Below are positions 35,852-44,749 of a stretch of 64,000 nt of DNA, in pieces. The notes below the pieces were generated by a model. It saw only the letters and a list, made by a program, of their open reading frames with translations, searched no databases and was not told where the DNA came from. How positions within the stretch are numbered: the first letter of the stretch is position 1; every line of letters starts with the position of its first letter. This stretch comes from an uncultured Allobosea sp. (GTDB taxonomy: Bacteria > Pseudomonadota > Alphaproteobacteria > Rhizobiales > Beijerinckiaceae): positions 172,298 through 236,297 of the forward strand of contig NZ_CAMFJF010000003.1 of NCBI RefSeq assembly GCF_945956895.1, given 5' to 3'. Made by a program: the position numbers and the translations under genes.

Positions 35852-36098
35852 TGCCGCCGATGCCGAAGATTTCAGCGCATCAGCCAAGGCGCTGGACCGC
35901 GGCCAGCGCGCACGCCTGATCCGCCAGACGCGGACCGGGCTCGGCCTGTCGCAATCCGAGTTCGCTACCCGTTTCCGGGTTCCGGTTGGCACGCTGCGCG
36001 ATTGGGAGCAGGCACGGGCGACGGCGCCGGATTTCGCCATCGCCTATGTGCGCGTGATCGGCCAGCATCCGGAGATGGTGGCGAAAGCAGTCGCCTAG
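35820..36098 (+). CDS. XRE/YiaG-like helix-turn-helix antitoxin partner of BrnT
   Basis: 92-residue protein with a C-terminal HTH: RQTRTGLGLSQSEFATRFRV and VPVGTLRDWEQARATAP. It starts with GTG inside brnT (AAAGG immediately upstream). The classic BrnA antitoxin is a ribbon-helix-helix protein; this pairing is with an XRE-type regulator, seen in alphaproteobacterial BrnT loci. It probably neutralises BrnT and represses the operon. Confidence 0.75.
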   Translation: MKNEPTALPADAADAEDFSASAKALDRGQRARLIRQTRTGLGLSQSEFATRFRVPVGTLRDWEQARATAPDFAIAYVRVIGQHPEMVAKAVA

Positions 36099-36100
36099 CC

Positions 36101-36176
36101 TGCATGGCGGCCGAGAACGCGCCTCGACCTCCCAGAGTGTCTCGGGTCGAAGCTGCTTCGCCCGAGAATGGCGGCC
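36101..36176. repeat. Degenerate family A palindrome
   Basis: Short, decayed copy: ATGGCGGCCGAGAACG at one end and GCCCGAGAATGGCGG at the other. It lies between the antitoxin gene and convergent mgtE. Confidence 0.5.
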
Positions 36177-36183
36177 CTCTGCC

Positions 36184-37551
36184 TTACAGCAGCGTCCCGG
36201 TCAGGATCGCGGCAGCGACGCCGAAATAGATCACCAGGCCGGTGACATCGACCAGCGTCGCGACGAAGGGCGCCGAGGCGCTGGCCGGGTCGAAGCCAAG
36301 CCGCTTCAGCGCAAAGGGCAGCATCGAGCCCGCGAGCGAGCCGAAGGTGACGATGCCGACGAGCGCGCCGCCGACCGTCGCGGCAATCAGGATCCAGTGC
36401 GGCCCGTAATCGTAAAAGCCGAGCCACTGCCACGCGATGATCCGGACCACGCCGATCACGCCGAGAATGCTGCCGAGCGTCAGGCCGGTCGGCAATTCGC
36501 GCAACGCGATCCGCCACCAGTCCTTCAGCGTGACTTCGCGCAGCGCCAGCGCCCGGATGATCAGCGAGGTCGCCTGCGAGCCGGAATTGCCGCCCGAACT
36601 CATGATCAGCGGGATGAACAGCGTCAGCACGAGCGCCTTCTCCAGCTCGCCCTCGAAGAACTGCATGACGGAGGCCGTCAGCATCTCGCCGACCAGCAGG
36701 ATCGAGAGCCAGCCGGCGCGCTTGCGGATCATCGCGACGAAGCCGATCTCGTTATAGGGCTCGTCCAGCGCCTCCATGCCGCCGAGCTTCTGCACGTCCT
36801 CGGTCGTCTCGGCGATCATCGCGTCGATGACGTCGTCGAAGGTCACGATGCCGATGACCTGTTCATCCGCATCGACGACGGGCACGGAGAGCAGGTCGTA
36901 TTTGGTGATGAGGCGAGCGACCTCCTCGCGATCGATCTCGGCGGTGACGCAGATCGGCTTGTGCGCCGGCACGACCGACTCGACCGGAGCCTCCGGGTCG
37001 CCGCTGATCAGGCGGCGCAGCGAGACGGCGCGCACCAGCTTGCGGGTCACCGAATCGAGCACGTAGATCGCGTAGACCGTCTCGCGCGAGCGCTCGACGC
37101 GGCGGATATGGTCGAGCGTCTGCTGCACCGTCCAGTTCGAGGGCACGCTGACGAACTCGGTCGTCATGATCGAGCCGGCGCTGTGCTCGGGATAGGCCAG
37201 CAGCTTCTTCAGATCGGAGCGGGTCTGGCGGTCGATGCGACCGCTCAGGCGCGCCTGCGTCTCCTCGTCGAACTCCTGGAAGACGTCGGCCGCCCGGTCC
37301 GCCGACATGGCGGAGAGCAGCGAGCCGGCGCGCCGATCCGGCAGCAGCGCCAGCGCCTCGGCGGCGGCGGTGAGTTCGGGCTGGTCGAGCACCTCGACGG
37401 CGCGCTCGAACGGCAGTTCGCCCAGGACATGCGCGATGGTCGCATCATCCTGATCGTTCAGCGTCTCGACGATATCGGCGACGTGTTCCTGCGCCAGCGT
37501 CTGGGCCAGCGTCACGGCAAGGAGATCCGTGGTGGCGGCGGTATCATTCAT
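36184..37551 (-). CDS. mgtE: Magnesium transporter MgtE
   Basis: Mg2+ channel of 455 residues. The N-terminal superhelical domain (LPFERAVEVLDQPELTAAA) is followed by paired CBS domains (SIMTTEFVSVPSNWTVQQTL and VPVVDADEQVIGIVTFDDVI), then five membrane helices with PLIMSSGGNSGSQATSLIIRALA, the conserved pore motif. Cytosolic Mg2+ gates the pore through the CBS domains. Its leader carries a possible M-box-like structure, consistent with Mg2+ control. Confidence 0.95.
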   Translation of the reverse strand: MNDTAATTDLLAVTLAQTLAQEHVADIVETLNDQDDATIAHVLGELPFERAVEVLDQPELTAAAEALALLPDRRAGSLLSAMSADRAADVFQEFDEETQARLSGRIDRQTRSDLKKLLAYPEHSAGSIMTTEFVSVPSNWTVQQTLDHIRRVERSRETVYAIYVLDSVTRKLVRAVSLRRLISGDPEAPVESVVPAHKPICVTAEIDREEVARLITKYDLLSVPVVDADEQVIGIVTFDDVIDAMIAETTEDVQKLGGMEALDEPYNEIGFVAMIRKRAGWLSILLVGEMLTASVMQFFEGELEKALVLTLFIPLIMSSGGNSGSQATSLIIRALALREVTLKDWWRIALRELPTGLTLGSILGVIGVVRIIAWQWLGFYDYGPHWILIAATVGGALVGIVTFGSLAGSMLPFALKRLGFDPASASAPFVATLVDVTGLVIYFGVAAAILTGTLL

Positions 37552-37599
37552 GGCTCTGTTCCTTGCGATCGGGCCGTCGTGGCCGGACCGCAGGCGAGC

Positions 37600-37745
37600 C
37601 GGGGGACCCGGTCAGGCGCGCGAGACGGCGGCAGACGGCTTCGACTGTCGGCTGGGACTGTCGCTTGGCATCGGGTCGGGGTTTCCTGTGAGCAGCCGGC
37701 CGCAGAGGCCGGAAGCAGGAGGCCAATGCACCTGTAAGGCGCCCG
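37600..37745 (-). promoter_or_regulatory. Possible M-box (ykoK) magnesium riboswitch in mgtE leader
   Basis: Read leftward from 37740 the leader contains ACAGGTGCATTGGCCTCCTG, then hairpin CCGGCC-TCTGC-GGCCGG, then GCTGCTCACAGGAAACC and GATGCCAAGCGACAG. This order recalls the M-box core (GGUGAGGCUCCU, GCUGCUGCCC-AAA, GACGCCAA). The match is partial and by eye. The gap 37552-37886 holds no gene; the rest is the divergent promoter region of the GST gene. Confidence 0.35.
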
Positions 37746-37886
37746 CGTCAAACGGTTTTTGCTGCGCGTGGAGAGCAATCATCGGCATTGGCTGACGCCA
37801 CTTGTCCGGCCTATGGTCGCGGGTGACGAACCGGCAGCATGAGCCGGCCTCCGTCGCCGTTCGCACTCTCTCGCCGGATCCCGCCG

Positions 37887-38549
37887 ATGTCCCTGACCAT
37901 CTATGGCTGTTACCGCTCGCGCGCCTCGCGCAACATCTGGCTCGCCAACGAGCTCGGCCTGCCCTTCAATCATGTGCCGGTGATCCAGGTCTATCGCCTG
38001 CCCGATCCGAACGCGCCCGGCGTGCCGCTGCATACCCGCAGCGCCGATTTCCTGAAGGTCAACCCGAACGGCCATATCCCGAGCATCGACGACAACGGCT
38101 TCAAGCTGCACGAGTCGCTGGCGATCAACCTCTATCTCGCCCGCAAGCATGGCGGCCCGCTCGCGCCCAAGGACGCGCAGGAGGAAGGGCTCGCCATCAT
38201 GTGGTCGCTCTGGGCCGCGACGGAATGCGAGACGAACGCCCTCAACCTGCAGCAGCACCTTGCCGCTTTCCCGCCGGAGAAGCGCAAGCCGGACGTGGCC
38301 GAGGCCTCGCTCGCAGCCCTGAAGGCTCCCTTTGCCGTGCTCGACCGCGCGCTGGCCGAGGGCAAGGGCTATCTCGTGGGCGGACGCTTCACCGTAGCCG
38401 ACATCAACGTCGCGGAGGTGATCCGCTACGCGAAGCCAGCGACGCAGCTCTTCGACGCCAATCCGAACGTGAAAACCTGGCTCGATGCCTGCCAGGCACG
38501 GCCGGCCTTCCAGGCCATGTGGCAGGCGCGCGACGCCGAAGCCGCCTGA
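37887..38549 (+). CDS. Glutathione S-transferase family protein
   Basis: 220-residue GST. The thioredoxin-like N-terminal domain starts SLTIYGCYRSRASRNIWLANEL, with VNPNGHIPSIDDNGFKLHESLAI forming the glutathione site (NG-IP and ES). The C-terminal helical domain has FTVADINVAEVI. Substrate unknown. ATG at 37887 is chosen because the fold begins right after it; the frame is open from 37839. Confidence 0.88.
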   Translation: MSLTIYGCYRSRASRNIWLANELGLPFNHVPVIQVYRLPDPNAPGVPLHTRSADFLKVNPNGHIPSIDDNGFKLHESLAINLYLARKHGGPLAPKDAQEEGLAIMWSLWAATECETNALNLQQHLAAFPPEKRKPDVAEASLAALKAPFAVLDRALAEGKGYLVGGRFTVADINVAEVIRYAKPATQLFDANPNVKTWLDACQARPAFQAMWQARDAEAA

Positions 38550-38640
38550 GCGGGCAGACACACGCAGAATACGGGTGGCCGGGCTTCGCTCGGCCACCTA
38601 CTGACGCGGAATGACCCGGCCCAAGAGCAGAGCTTCCGCC

Positions 38641-39576
38641 ATGACACAGCCGACCTCTCCCTCCGCGCTGCGCATGGGCCCGATCGAATGGCTCATGCTG
38701 ATCGCCCTGTCGATCCTGTGGGGCGGCTCGTTCTTCTTCAACAAGCTGACCGTGGCAGAATGGCCGCCCTTCGCGGTGGTGCAGGTGCGCGTCGGCCTCG
38801 GGGCGCTGGCGTTGCTGCTCGTCGTGCGAATCGCCGGGCAGTCGATGGCGGTCGGACGCGAGTTGTGGATTGCCTTCTTCGGAATGGGCATCCTCAACAA
38901 CCTGATCCCGTTCAGCTTGTTTCTCTGGGGCCAGCAGCAGATTGCCAGCGGCCTCGCCTCGATCCTGAACGCAACCACGCCGATCTTCGCGGTCCTGGTG
39001 ATGCATTGCTTCGGCAACGAGAAGGCGACGGGCTTAAAGCTCGGCGGCGTGCTGGCCGGGCTCATCGGGGTCGCCATCCTGATGGGCCCCGACGCGATCA
39101 GCGGGCTCGGCTCCAATCTCGCGGCGCAGATCGCCTGCATCCTCGCTGCTGTCTCCTACGCCTTCTCCGGCCTGCTCGGCCGGCGCTTCCGCGGTGTGTC
39201 GCCGCTGGTCGCCGCCACGGGCCAGCTCACGGCCTCGACCTTGATGATGATCCCGATCGTCTTCGTCATGCATCCGCCCTGGACACTGCCGGTGCCCTCG
39301 CAGACGGCGTTTCTCGCGCTCGTCGGCCTAGCGCTGATCTCGACGGCGCTGGCCTATCTGCTGTTCTTCCGGATCATGCGCACGGCCGGGCCGAGCAACG
39401 TCATGCTCGTCACGTTCCTGATCCCCGTCAGCGCGATCCTGCTCGGTTCCGGTCTGTTGGGCGAGGATCTGCTGCCGCGCCATTTCGCTGGCATGGCGGC
39501 AATCTTCGTCGGCCTCGCGCTCATTGACGGGCGCATCCTGCGCATCGCCCAGGCGAAACCGGCTCCGATCTCCTGA
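38641..39576 (+). CDS. EamA/DMT-family transporter
   Basis: Ten-helix drug/metabolite transporter of 311 residues. ALSILWGGSFFFNKLTV at the N-terminus and GLALISTALAYLLFFRIMRTAGPSN in the second EamA repeat are typical. It probably exports a small metabolite; substrate unknown. ATG at 38641 is chosen over 38611, with AGAGC near it, and no other gene is co-transcribed. Confidence 0.88.
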   Translation: MTQPTSPSALRMGPIEWLMLIALSILWGGSFFFNKLTVAEWPPFAVVQVRVGLGALALLLVVRIAGQSMAVGRELWIAFFGMGILNNLIPFSLFLWGQQQIASGLASILNATTPIFAVLVMHCFGNEKATGLKLGGVLAGLIGVAILMGPDAISGLGSNLAAQIACILAAVSYAFSGLLGRRFRGVSPLVAATGQLTASTLMMIPIVFVMHPPWTLPVPSQTAFLALVGLALISTALAYLLFFRIMRTAGPSNVMLVTFLIPVSAILLGSGLLGEDLLPRHFAGMAAIFVGLALIDGRILRIAQAKPAPIS

Positions 39577-39756
39577 ACCACATCGTCTTCCGGAACCATC
39601 CCCAGCCGGACGCCCCGATCCACCCCTCAGCCGAAAGGCTTTGTTGCCAAAAGATTATGAATTTCTGTAGGGTCGACACCTTGGCCGGAACCGCTATTGG
39701 CCACGGCCACCGATAGAGATATCGCGGCAAGCGATACACGGGACAGGGGACGGCTT

Positions 39757-40740
39757 ATGGATGTGCGGCAACTGCGATGTTTCATCGCGGTGGCGGAAGA
39801 GCTGCATTTTGGTCGCGCGGCCGAACGCCTCGGTGTGGCGCCCCCTGCGCTGTCGCGCCAGATCAGCGCCCTCGAAGATGAACTTGGCGTCGCCCTGCTG
39901 ACCCGCACCACCCGGCAGGTCGCGATGACCCGTGCCGGGCTGATCATGCTCGAGGAGGCCAAGGGCATCCTCGTCAAGATGGAGCATGCCTCGCGGGCCG
40001 TGCGCGAAGCCTCGCTCGCCTCCGGCAAGGTCTTGCGCGTCGGGGCCATCGATGCAGCCTCGTCCAGTTTCGTGCCGGAAGCGCTGATGGCTTTCCGCGC
40101 CCGCTTCCCCGGCGTCGAGATCAAGTTCGTCGAGGCGATGACGGCGGCGCTCGTCCAGATGCTGGAGGCCGGCAAGCTCGATCTGGCATTGACCCGCCCA
40201 CCACGCAAGCCGACCGACTGCGCCTTCGAGATCCTGCGGGTCGAGCGCCCGATCGTGGTGCTGCACGAGAATCACCCGCTCGCGGCGCGCGAGCACCTGA
40301 CGATGCTCGACCTCGTCGGCGAGCCTTTCGTCGTGCCCTCCAAGCGCATCCGGCCCTATGCCTACGATCTGGTCATGGCCTATTTCGAGAGCGTCGGCGC
40401 GGTCCCGAACGTCACGATCGAGGCGACAGAGAAGCCGGCGATGATGTCGGCGGTCGCCGCGGGGCTCGGCATGGCGCTGGCTCCGGACTGGGTTTCGCGC
40501 CTGTCCTTCCCCGGCGTGACGATGCGGCGCCTGCGCGGCGCGATGCTCGATCCCCCGCCGCCCGGCGCGCTCGTCGGCGTTTCCTGGCGGCCGCAGCAGA
40601 AGCTGCCCTCGCGTGACGACTTCCTCGCGATCCTCAGGAAAAGCGTGACGCTGCTCGACGAGCGCCACGTCCTGCCCTTGAGCCCGCCCAAACCACTGAA
40701 ACGAACAGCCCGCACCGGGTCGTCAGTCGGAGGAGCCTGA
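39757..40740 (+). CDS. LysR family transcriptional regulator of the tct operon
   Basis: 327 residues. N-terminal winged HTH (MDVRQLRCFIAVAEELHFGR and LGVAPPALSRQISALEDELG), then the periplasmic-binding-like effector domain. The stop codon overlaps the tctB ATG (TGATG), so regulator and transporter are co-translated. It probably senses the carboxylate imported by TctABC (inference). Confidence 0.92.
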   Translation: MDVRQLRCFIAVAEELHFGRAAERLGVAPPALSRQISALEDELGVALLTRTTRQVAMTRAGLIMLEEAKGILVKMEHASRAVREASLASGKVLRVGAIDAASSSFVPEALMAFRARFPGVEIKFVEAMTAALVQMLEAGKLDLALTRPPRKPTDCAFEILRVERPIVVLHENHPLAAREHLTMLDLVGEPFVVPSKRIRPYAYDLVMAYFESVGAVPNVTIEATEKPAMMSAVAAGLGMALAPDWVSRLSFPGVTMRRLRGAMLDPPPPGALVGVSWRPQQKLPSRDDFLAILRKSVTLLDERHVLPLSPPKPLKRTARTGSSVGGA

Positions 40741-41432
40741 TGAGTTTGAACCAGATAGAACAGGCCCAGGGCCTGCGCGTGCGATCGACGCAGGATCTGG
40801 CCGGCGGCCTGTTCATGATCCTGCTCGCGGTCGGTGCCTTCGTCTTTTCCTGGGACCTGCCTGCCGGCACGCTGCGCCAGCTCGGGCCCGGCATGCTGCC
40901 CAAGGCCTTCGCGGTGATCTGCGGCGCGCTCGGCCTGATGCTGGCGCTGGCCTCGCTGCGCTATCACGGCGAGCAACTCTCGGGCTGGTCCTGGAAGGGC
41001 ATCTTCTTCGCGCTCGGCGGGGCCTTGCTATTCGGGCTGACCATCCGCGGCTTCGAAGTTAACGGCTTTCTGGCCCGCGTCATCGCCGCCGGGTTGATGG
41101 GCGCCGCCGCGACGATCATCCTCAGCTACCTATCTCCCTTGAATAATCCGCTGTCGCTGAAGCTCGGCCACCGCAATGCCGCAACGTCGATATTTGCGTT
41201 GCTGTTCCTGATCGCGCTCATTCTCTACCCCGTAACCACGATCAGCGTCCCGGCGCTGGGGCTGCTGGTCTCCGGCCCGCTGCTGATCTTCTTCTCCGGA
41301 CTTGCCGCCGATGACCGCAAGCCGAAGGAACTACTGATCTTCGCCGTGGCCATGTCGCTCGGCTGCATCCTGCTGTTCAAATACGCGCTGAGCCTGCCCA
41401 TCCCGCTTGCGCCCTGGCTGCTGGGTATCTGA
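40740..41432 (+). CDS. tctB: Tripartite tricarboxylate transporter small membrane subunit TctB
   Basis: 230 residues, about six hydrophobic segments including DLAGGLFMILLAVGAFVFSW and a C-terminal block (LLIFAVAMSLGCILLFKYAL). The GPGMLPKAFAVICGALGL motif is typical of TctB. It forms the small membrane subunit with TctA. AGGAG precedes its start within the end of the LysR gene. Confidence 0.9.
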   Translation: MSLNQIEQAQGLRVRSTQDLAGGLFMILLAVGAFVFSWDLPAGTLRQLGPGMLPKAFAVICGALGLMLALASLRYHGEQLSGWSWKGIFFALGGALLFGLTIRGFEVNGFLARVIAAGLMGAAATIILSYLSPLNNPLSLKLGHRNAATSIFALLFLIALILYPVTTISVPALGLLVSGPLLIFFSGLAADDRKPKELLIFAVAMSLGCILLFKYALSLPIPLAPWLLGI

Positions 41433-41435
41433 CCG

Positions 41436-42935
41436 ATGGACATGTTCTCCAATCTCGCACTGGGCTTCGGCGTCGCGCTGACGCTGAAGAACATCGCGCT
41501 CTGTTTCGCCGGCTGCCTCGTCGGCACGCTGATCGGCGTGCTGCCCGGCGTCGGGCCAATCGCCACGATCTCGATCCTGCTGCCGATCACCTTCGGCCTC
41601 GACCCGACCGGCGCGCTGATCATGCTCGCCGGCATTTATTACGGCGCGCAATATGGCGGCTCGACCACCGCGATCCTGGTCAACATCCCCGGCGAGGCGA
41701 CCTCGGTCGTGACCACGCTGGACGGCCACCAGATGGCCAAGCAGGGCCGCGCCGGCGTGGCGCTCGGCACGGCCGCGATCGGCTCCTTCTTCGCCGGCTG
41801 CGTCGCCACCGTGTTCATCGCCGCGCTCGGCGCGCCCCTGACCAAGATGGCGCTGCTCTTCGGCCCGGCCGAGTATTTCTCGCTGATGGTGATGGGCCTG
41901 TGCTTCGCGGTGGTGCTGGCGCGCGGCTCGATCCTCAAGGCCTTCTGCATGATCATGCTGGGCCTGCTGTTCTCGACCGTCGGCACCGACCTCGAAACCG
42001 GGCAGGAACGCCTGACCTTCGGCATCGCCTCGCTCTCGGACGGCATCGACTTCTCGGTGCTTGCGATGGGCGTATTCGGTTTCGCCGAAGTGCTGCGCAA
42101 TCTCGAGAGCCCGGAGGCGCGTGACGTCGTCAAGAACAAGATCGGCCGATTGCTGCCGGGCTGGGACGACATCAAGCAATCCGCCGCCCCGGTGCTGCGC
42201 GGCACCTTCATCGGCGGCATCCTCGGCATCCTGCCCGGCAACGGCGCCGTGCTCGGCCCCTTCGCCAGCTATACCGTCGAGAAGAAGATCGCCAAGGATC
42301 CCTCGCGCTTCGGCAAGGGGGCGATCGAGGGCGTGGCGGGGCCGGAATCGGCCAACAATGCCGGCGCACAGACCGCCTTCATCCCGCTGCTCACGCTCGG
42401 CATCCCGCCGAATGCGGTGATGGCGCTGATGGTCGGCGCGATGACGATCCACGGCATCATCCCCGGTCCGCAAGTCATGACCCGCAATCCGGAGCTGTTC
42501 TGGGGCATGGTCGCCTCGATGTGGATCGGCAACCTGATGCTGCTGATCATCAACCTGCCGCTGGTCGGCATGTGGGTGAAGCTGCTGCAGGTGCCCTACC
42601 GGCTGATGTTCCCGGCGATCCTGATCTTCTGCTGCATCGGCATCTACTCGGTGAACAACCAGCCGCTCGACGTCGCCTTCACGGCGCTGTTCGGCCTGTT
42701 CGGCTACCTGCTGATCAAGCTCGGCTTCGAGCCGGCGCCGATGCTGCTCGGCTTCGTGCTGGGCAAACTCATGGAGGAAAAGCTTCGGCAGGCGCTGATC
42801 ATCTCGCGCGGCTCGTTCATGACCTTCGTCGAGCGGCCGATCTCCGCGGGGCTGCTGGTGGTTGCCGTGGTCGTGCTCGCGATCGCGCTGCTGCCCTCGA
42901 TTTCGAAGAAGCGCGACGAAGTCTTCACCGAATGA
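41436..42935 (+). CDS. tctA: Tripartite tricarboxylate transporter large permease TctA
   Basis: 499-residue permease with about 12 helices. Conserved family segments are GVLPGVGPIATISILLP, YYGAQYGGSTTAILVNIPGE and GPESANNAGAQTAFIPLLTL. It uses the ion gradient to import a carboxylate delivered by TctC. It starts three bases after tctB and is part of one operon. Confidence 0.95.
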   Translation: MDMFSNLALGFGVALTLKNIALCFAGCLVGTLIGVLPGVGPIATISILLPITFGLDPTGALIMLAGIYYGAQYGGSTTAILVNIPGEATSVVTTLDGHQMAKQGRAGVALGTAAIGSFFAGCVATVFIAALGAPLTKMALLFGPAEYFSLMVMGLCFAVVLARGSILKAFCMIMLGLLFSTVGTDLETGQERLTFGIASLSDGIDFSVLAMGVFGFAEVLRNLESPEARDVVKNKIGRLLPGWDDIKQSAAPVLRGTFIGGILGILPGNGAVLGPFASYTVEKKIAKDPSRFGKGAIEGVAGPESANNAGAQTAFIPLLTLGIPPNAVMALMVGAMTIHGIIPGPQVMTRNPELFWGMVASMWIGNLMLLIINLPLVGMWVKLLQVPYRLMFPAILIFCCIGIYSVNNQPLDVAFTALFGLFGYLLIKLGFEPAPMLLGFVLGKLMEEKLRQALIISRGSFMTFVERPISAGLLVVAVVVLAIALLPSISKKRDEVFTE

Positions 42936-42996
42936 CGGGGTTGCCGCTGCGGCGGCGCCCAGTCTCGATTCACGCAACGTCCAGGGAGAAATACGG

Positions 42997-43971
42997 ATGA
43001 AGAAGCTCGTTCTTGGCCTTGCCGCGGCTGCCGCGCTGGCCGTCGCCGGCGCCGCGCAGGCGCAGGGCTATCCGACGAAGCCCATCACCATGATCGTGCC
43101 CTTCGCGGCCGGCGGCCCGACCGACATCATCGCCCGCATCGTCGCCGACAACATGTCGAAGACGCTCGGCCAGCAAATCGTGATCGAGAACGTCGCCGGC
43201 GCCGGCGGCACGACCGGCATCGCCCGCGCCGTGACGGCCGCGCCCGACGGCTACACGATCGCGATGGGGCATCTCGGCACCTTCTCGGCGGCGCCAGCGA
43301 CCTATCCCGGCCTCAAGTATGACCCGATCAACGGCATGCAGACGATCGGCATGGCCGGCGGCACGCCGATCCTGATCGTCGCCCGCAAGAACCTCGAGGC
43401 GCCCGACCTCAAGGCCTTCGTCGCCGCCGTGAAGGCCAACCCGGACAAGTTCAACGAAGCCCATGCCGGCCTCGGCTCGGTCTCCTGGACGACCTGTACG
43501 CTGCTGAAGGGTATCCTCGGCACGCCGAAGATCAACGCCGTCGCCTATCGCGGCACCGGTCCGGCCCTGAACGACCTCGTCTCCGGCCAGGTCGACTTCA
43601 TGTGCGACCAGATTGTCTCGGTCGCCGAGCAGGTCCGCGCCAACACCATCAAGGCCTATGCCATCGCCTCGGCCCAGCGCTCGCCGGCGCTGCCCGACGT
43701 TCCGACCACCAAGGAAGCCGGCCTGCCCGAATACCAGATCGAAGCCTGGAACGGCATCGCCGGCCCGAAGGGCATGCCGAAGGAGGCCGTAGACAAGCTG
43801 GTCGACGCGCTCGGCAAGGCGCTCAACGACGAAGGCACCAAGAAGCGCCTGCTCGATCTCGGCACCGTGTTGCCGACGGCCGAGGAGCGGACGCCCGCCG
43901 GCTTCGCCGCCCTGATCAAGCGCGACGCCGACAAGCTCACGCCCGCGCTCTCGGCCGCGCCGAAGCAGTAA
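42997..43971 (+). CDS. tctC: Tripartite tricarboxylate transporter substrate-binding protein TctC
   Basis: 324 residues with signal peptide (KKLVLGLAAAAALAVAGAAQA). The Bug/TctC fold is seen from YPTKPITMIVPFAAGGPTDI, with GAGGTTGIARAV and YRGTGPALNDLVSGQVDFM. Ligand not predictable; family members bind citrate, tartrate, aromatic acids and others. AGGGAGAA precedes the ATG. A terminator follows. Confidence 0.95.
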   Translation: MKKLVLGLAAAAALAVAGAAQAQGYPTKPITMIVPFAAGGPTDIIARIVADNMSKTLGQQIVIENVAGAGGTTGIARAVTAAPDGYTIAMGHLGTFSAAPATYPGLKYDPINGMQTIGMAGGTPILIVARKNLEAPDLKAFVAAVKANPDKFNEAHAGLGSVSWTTCTLLKGILGTPKINAVAYRGTGPALNDLVSGQVDFMCDQIVSVAEQVRANTIKAYAIASAQRSPALPDVPTTKEAGLPEYQIEAWNGIAGPKGMPKEAVDKLVDALGKALNDEGTKKRLLDLGTVLPTAEERTPAGFAALIKRDADKLTPALSAAPKQ

Positions 43972-43992
43972 TCCGTCTCATCATCGACATGC

Positions 43993-44023
43993 AGAACGGC
44001 GGGCCTCATGGGCCCGCCGTTTT
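43993..44023 (+). terminator. Rho-independent terminator after tctC
   Basis: Stem AACGGCGGGCC/GGCCCGCCGTT with a three-base loop and short T run, 21 bases after tctC. Confidence 0.88.
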
Positions 44024-44213
44024 CATTTCCGGGCTCCGATTCGGTTCGGCTGACGGCAAGCGGTCTTTTGACGTAACCGAGCAAGCCATTGTCAAAAATG
44101 GGCTTTCTTTGCTCCGTTATCGAGCGTTAACATCTCGTGACCCGATTTCCGGGAACGCCCCCCCGCACGCCTTGGTTGTCTCCTCGAAGGTTCGCTTCGA
44201 AAGGAGACATATC

Positions 44214-44645
44214 ATGTTCAAGAAGCTTGCTCTTGTCGCCGCCCTGACCATCACCCCGGCGGTCGCCTTTGCGCAGAACCAGCCTTCGGGTGGCGCGGTC
44301 GGCGGCGCGACCAGCGGTGCCGCGACCGGTGCGGTCGGTGGCGCCATCGTCGGCGGCCCGGTCGGTGCGGTTGTCGGCGGCGTCGGCGGCGCCGTGGTCG
44401 GCGCGATCGTCGGCGATGCGGCCTCGCCGCGCTTCCGTACCTATGTCGTCGAGCAGCGCGTGCCGTCCTATAGCTATGCCGAGCCGGTCGCGGTCGGCAC
44501 GGTCTTACCGCAGCAGGGCGTCGTCTATCAGCGCCTGCCGGCCGAGTACGGCCCGTCGGCTTCGAACTACAGCTATACCGTGGTGAATGACCGCACGGTC
44601 ATCGTCGAGCCGCAGACGCGCCGCATCGTGCAGATCATCGAATAA
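44214..44645 (+). CDS. DUF1236 family periplasmic protein with glycine-zipper segment
   Basis: 143 residues. Signal peptide FKKLALVAALTITPAVAFAQ, then a glycine-zipper segment (GGAVGGATSGAATGAVGGAIV and similar units, residues 28-72), then the DUF1236 domain (TYVVEQRVPSYSYAEPVAVG, TVIVEPQTRRIVQIIE). The zipper could insert in a membrane. Common in Hyphomicrobiales; function unknown. AAGGAG lies nine bases upstream of the ATG. Confidence 0.88.
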   Translation: MFKKLALVAALTITPAVAFAQNQPSGGAVGGATSGAATGAVGGAIVGGPVGAVVGGVGGAVVGAIVGDAASPRFRTYVVEQRVPSYSYAEPVAVGTVLPQQGVVYQRLPAEYGPSASNYSYTVVNDRTVIVEPQTRRIVQIIE

Positions 44646-44660
44646 CGCCGCCACGATCCG

Positions 44661-44698
44661 AAGGACGGGCGGTTTCAACTCCAGACACGCCCGTCTTT
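44661..44698 (+). terminator. Probable terminator between DUF1236 gene and upp
   Basis: Stem GACGGGCG/CGCCCGTC with a 16-base loop and a short T run, 19 bases after the stop. Confidence 0.6.
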
Positions 44699-44749
44699 CA
44701 GGTCAGCCCGCTCCAGAAACGGGGCGGGCTGCTTTGCGTCGGGGGGAGT

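Noticed and set aside
41331..42977. 548-codon minus-strand ORF antisense to tctA
   Set aside because: His/Arg/Asp-rich shadow without domains; TctA on the plus strand is certain.
44705..44730. Second hairpin as upp terminator
   Set aside because: CAGCCCGC/GCGGGCTG can pair, but no T run follows on the minus strand, so I do not list it.
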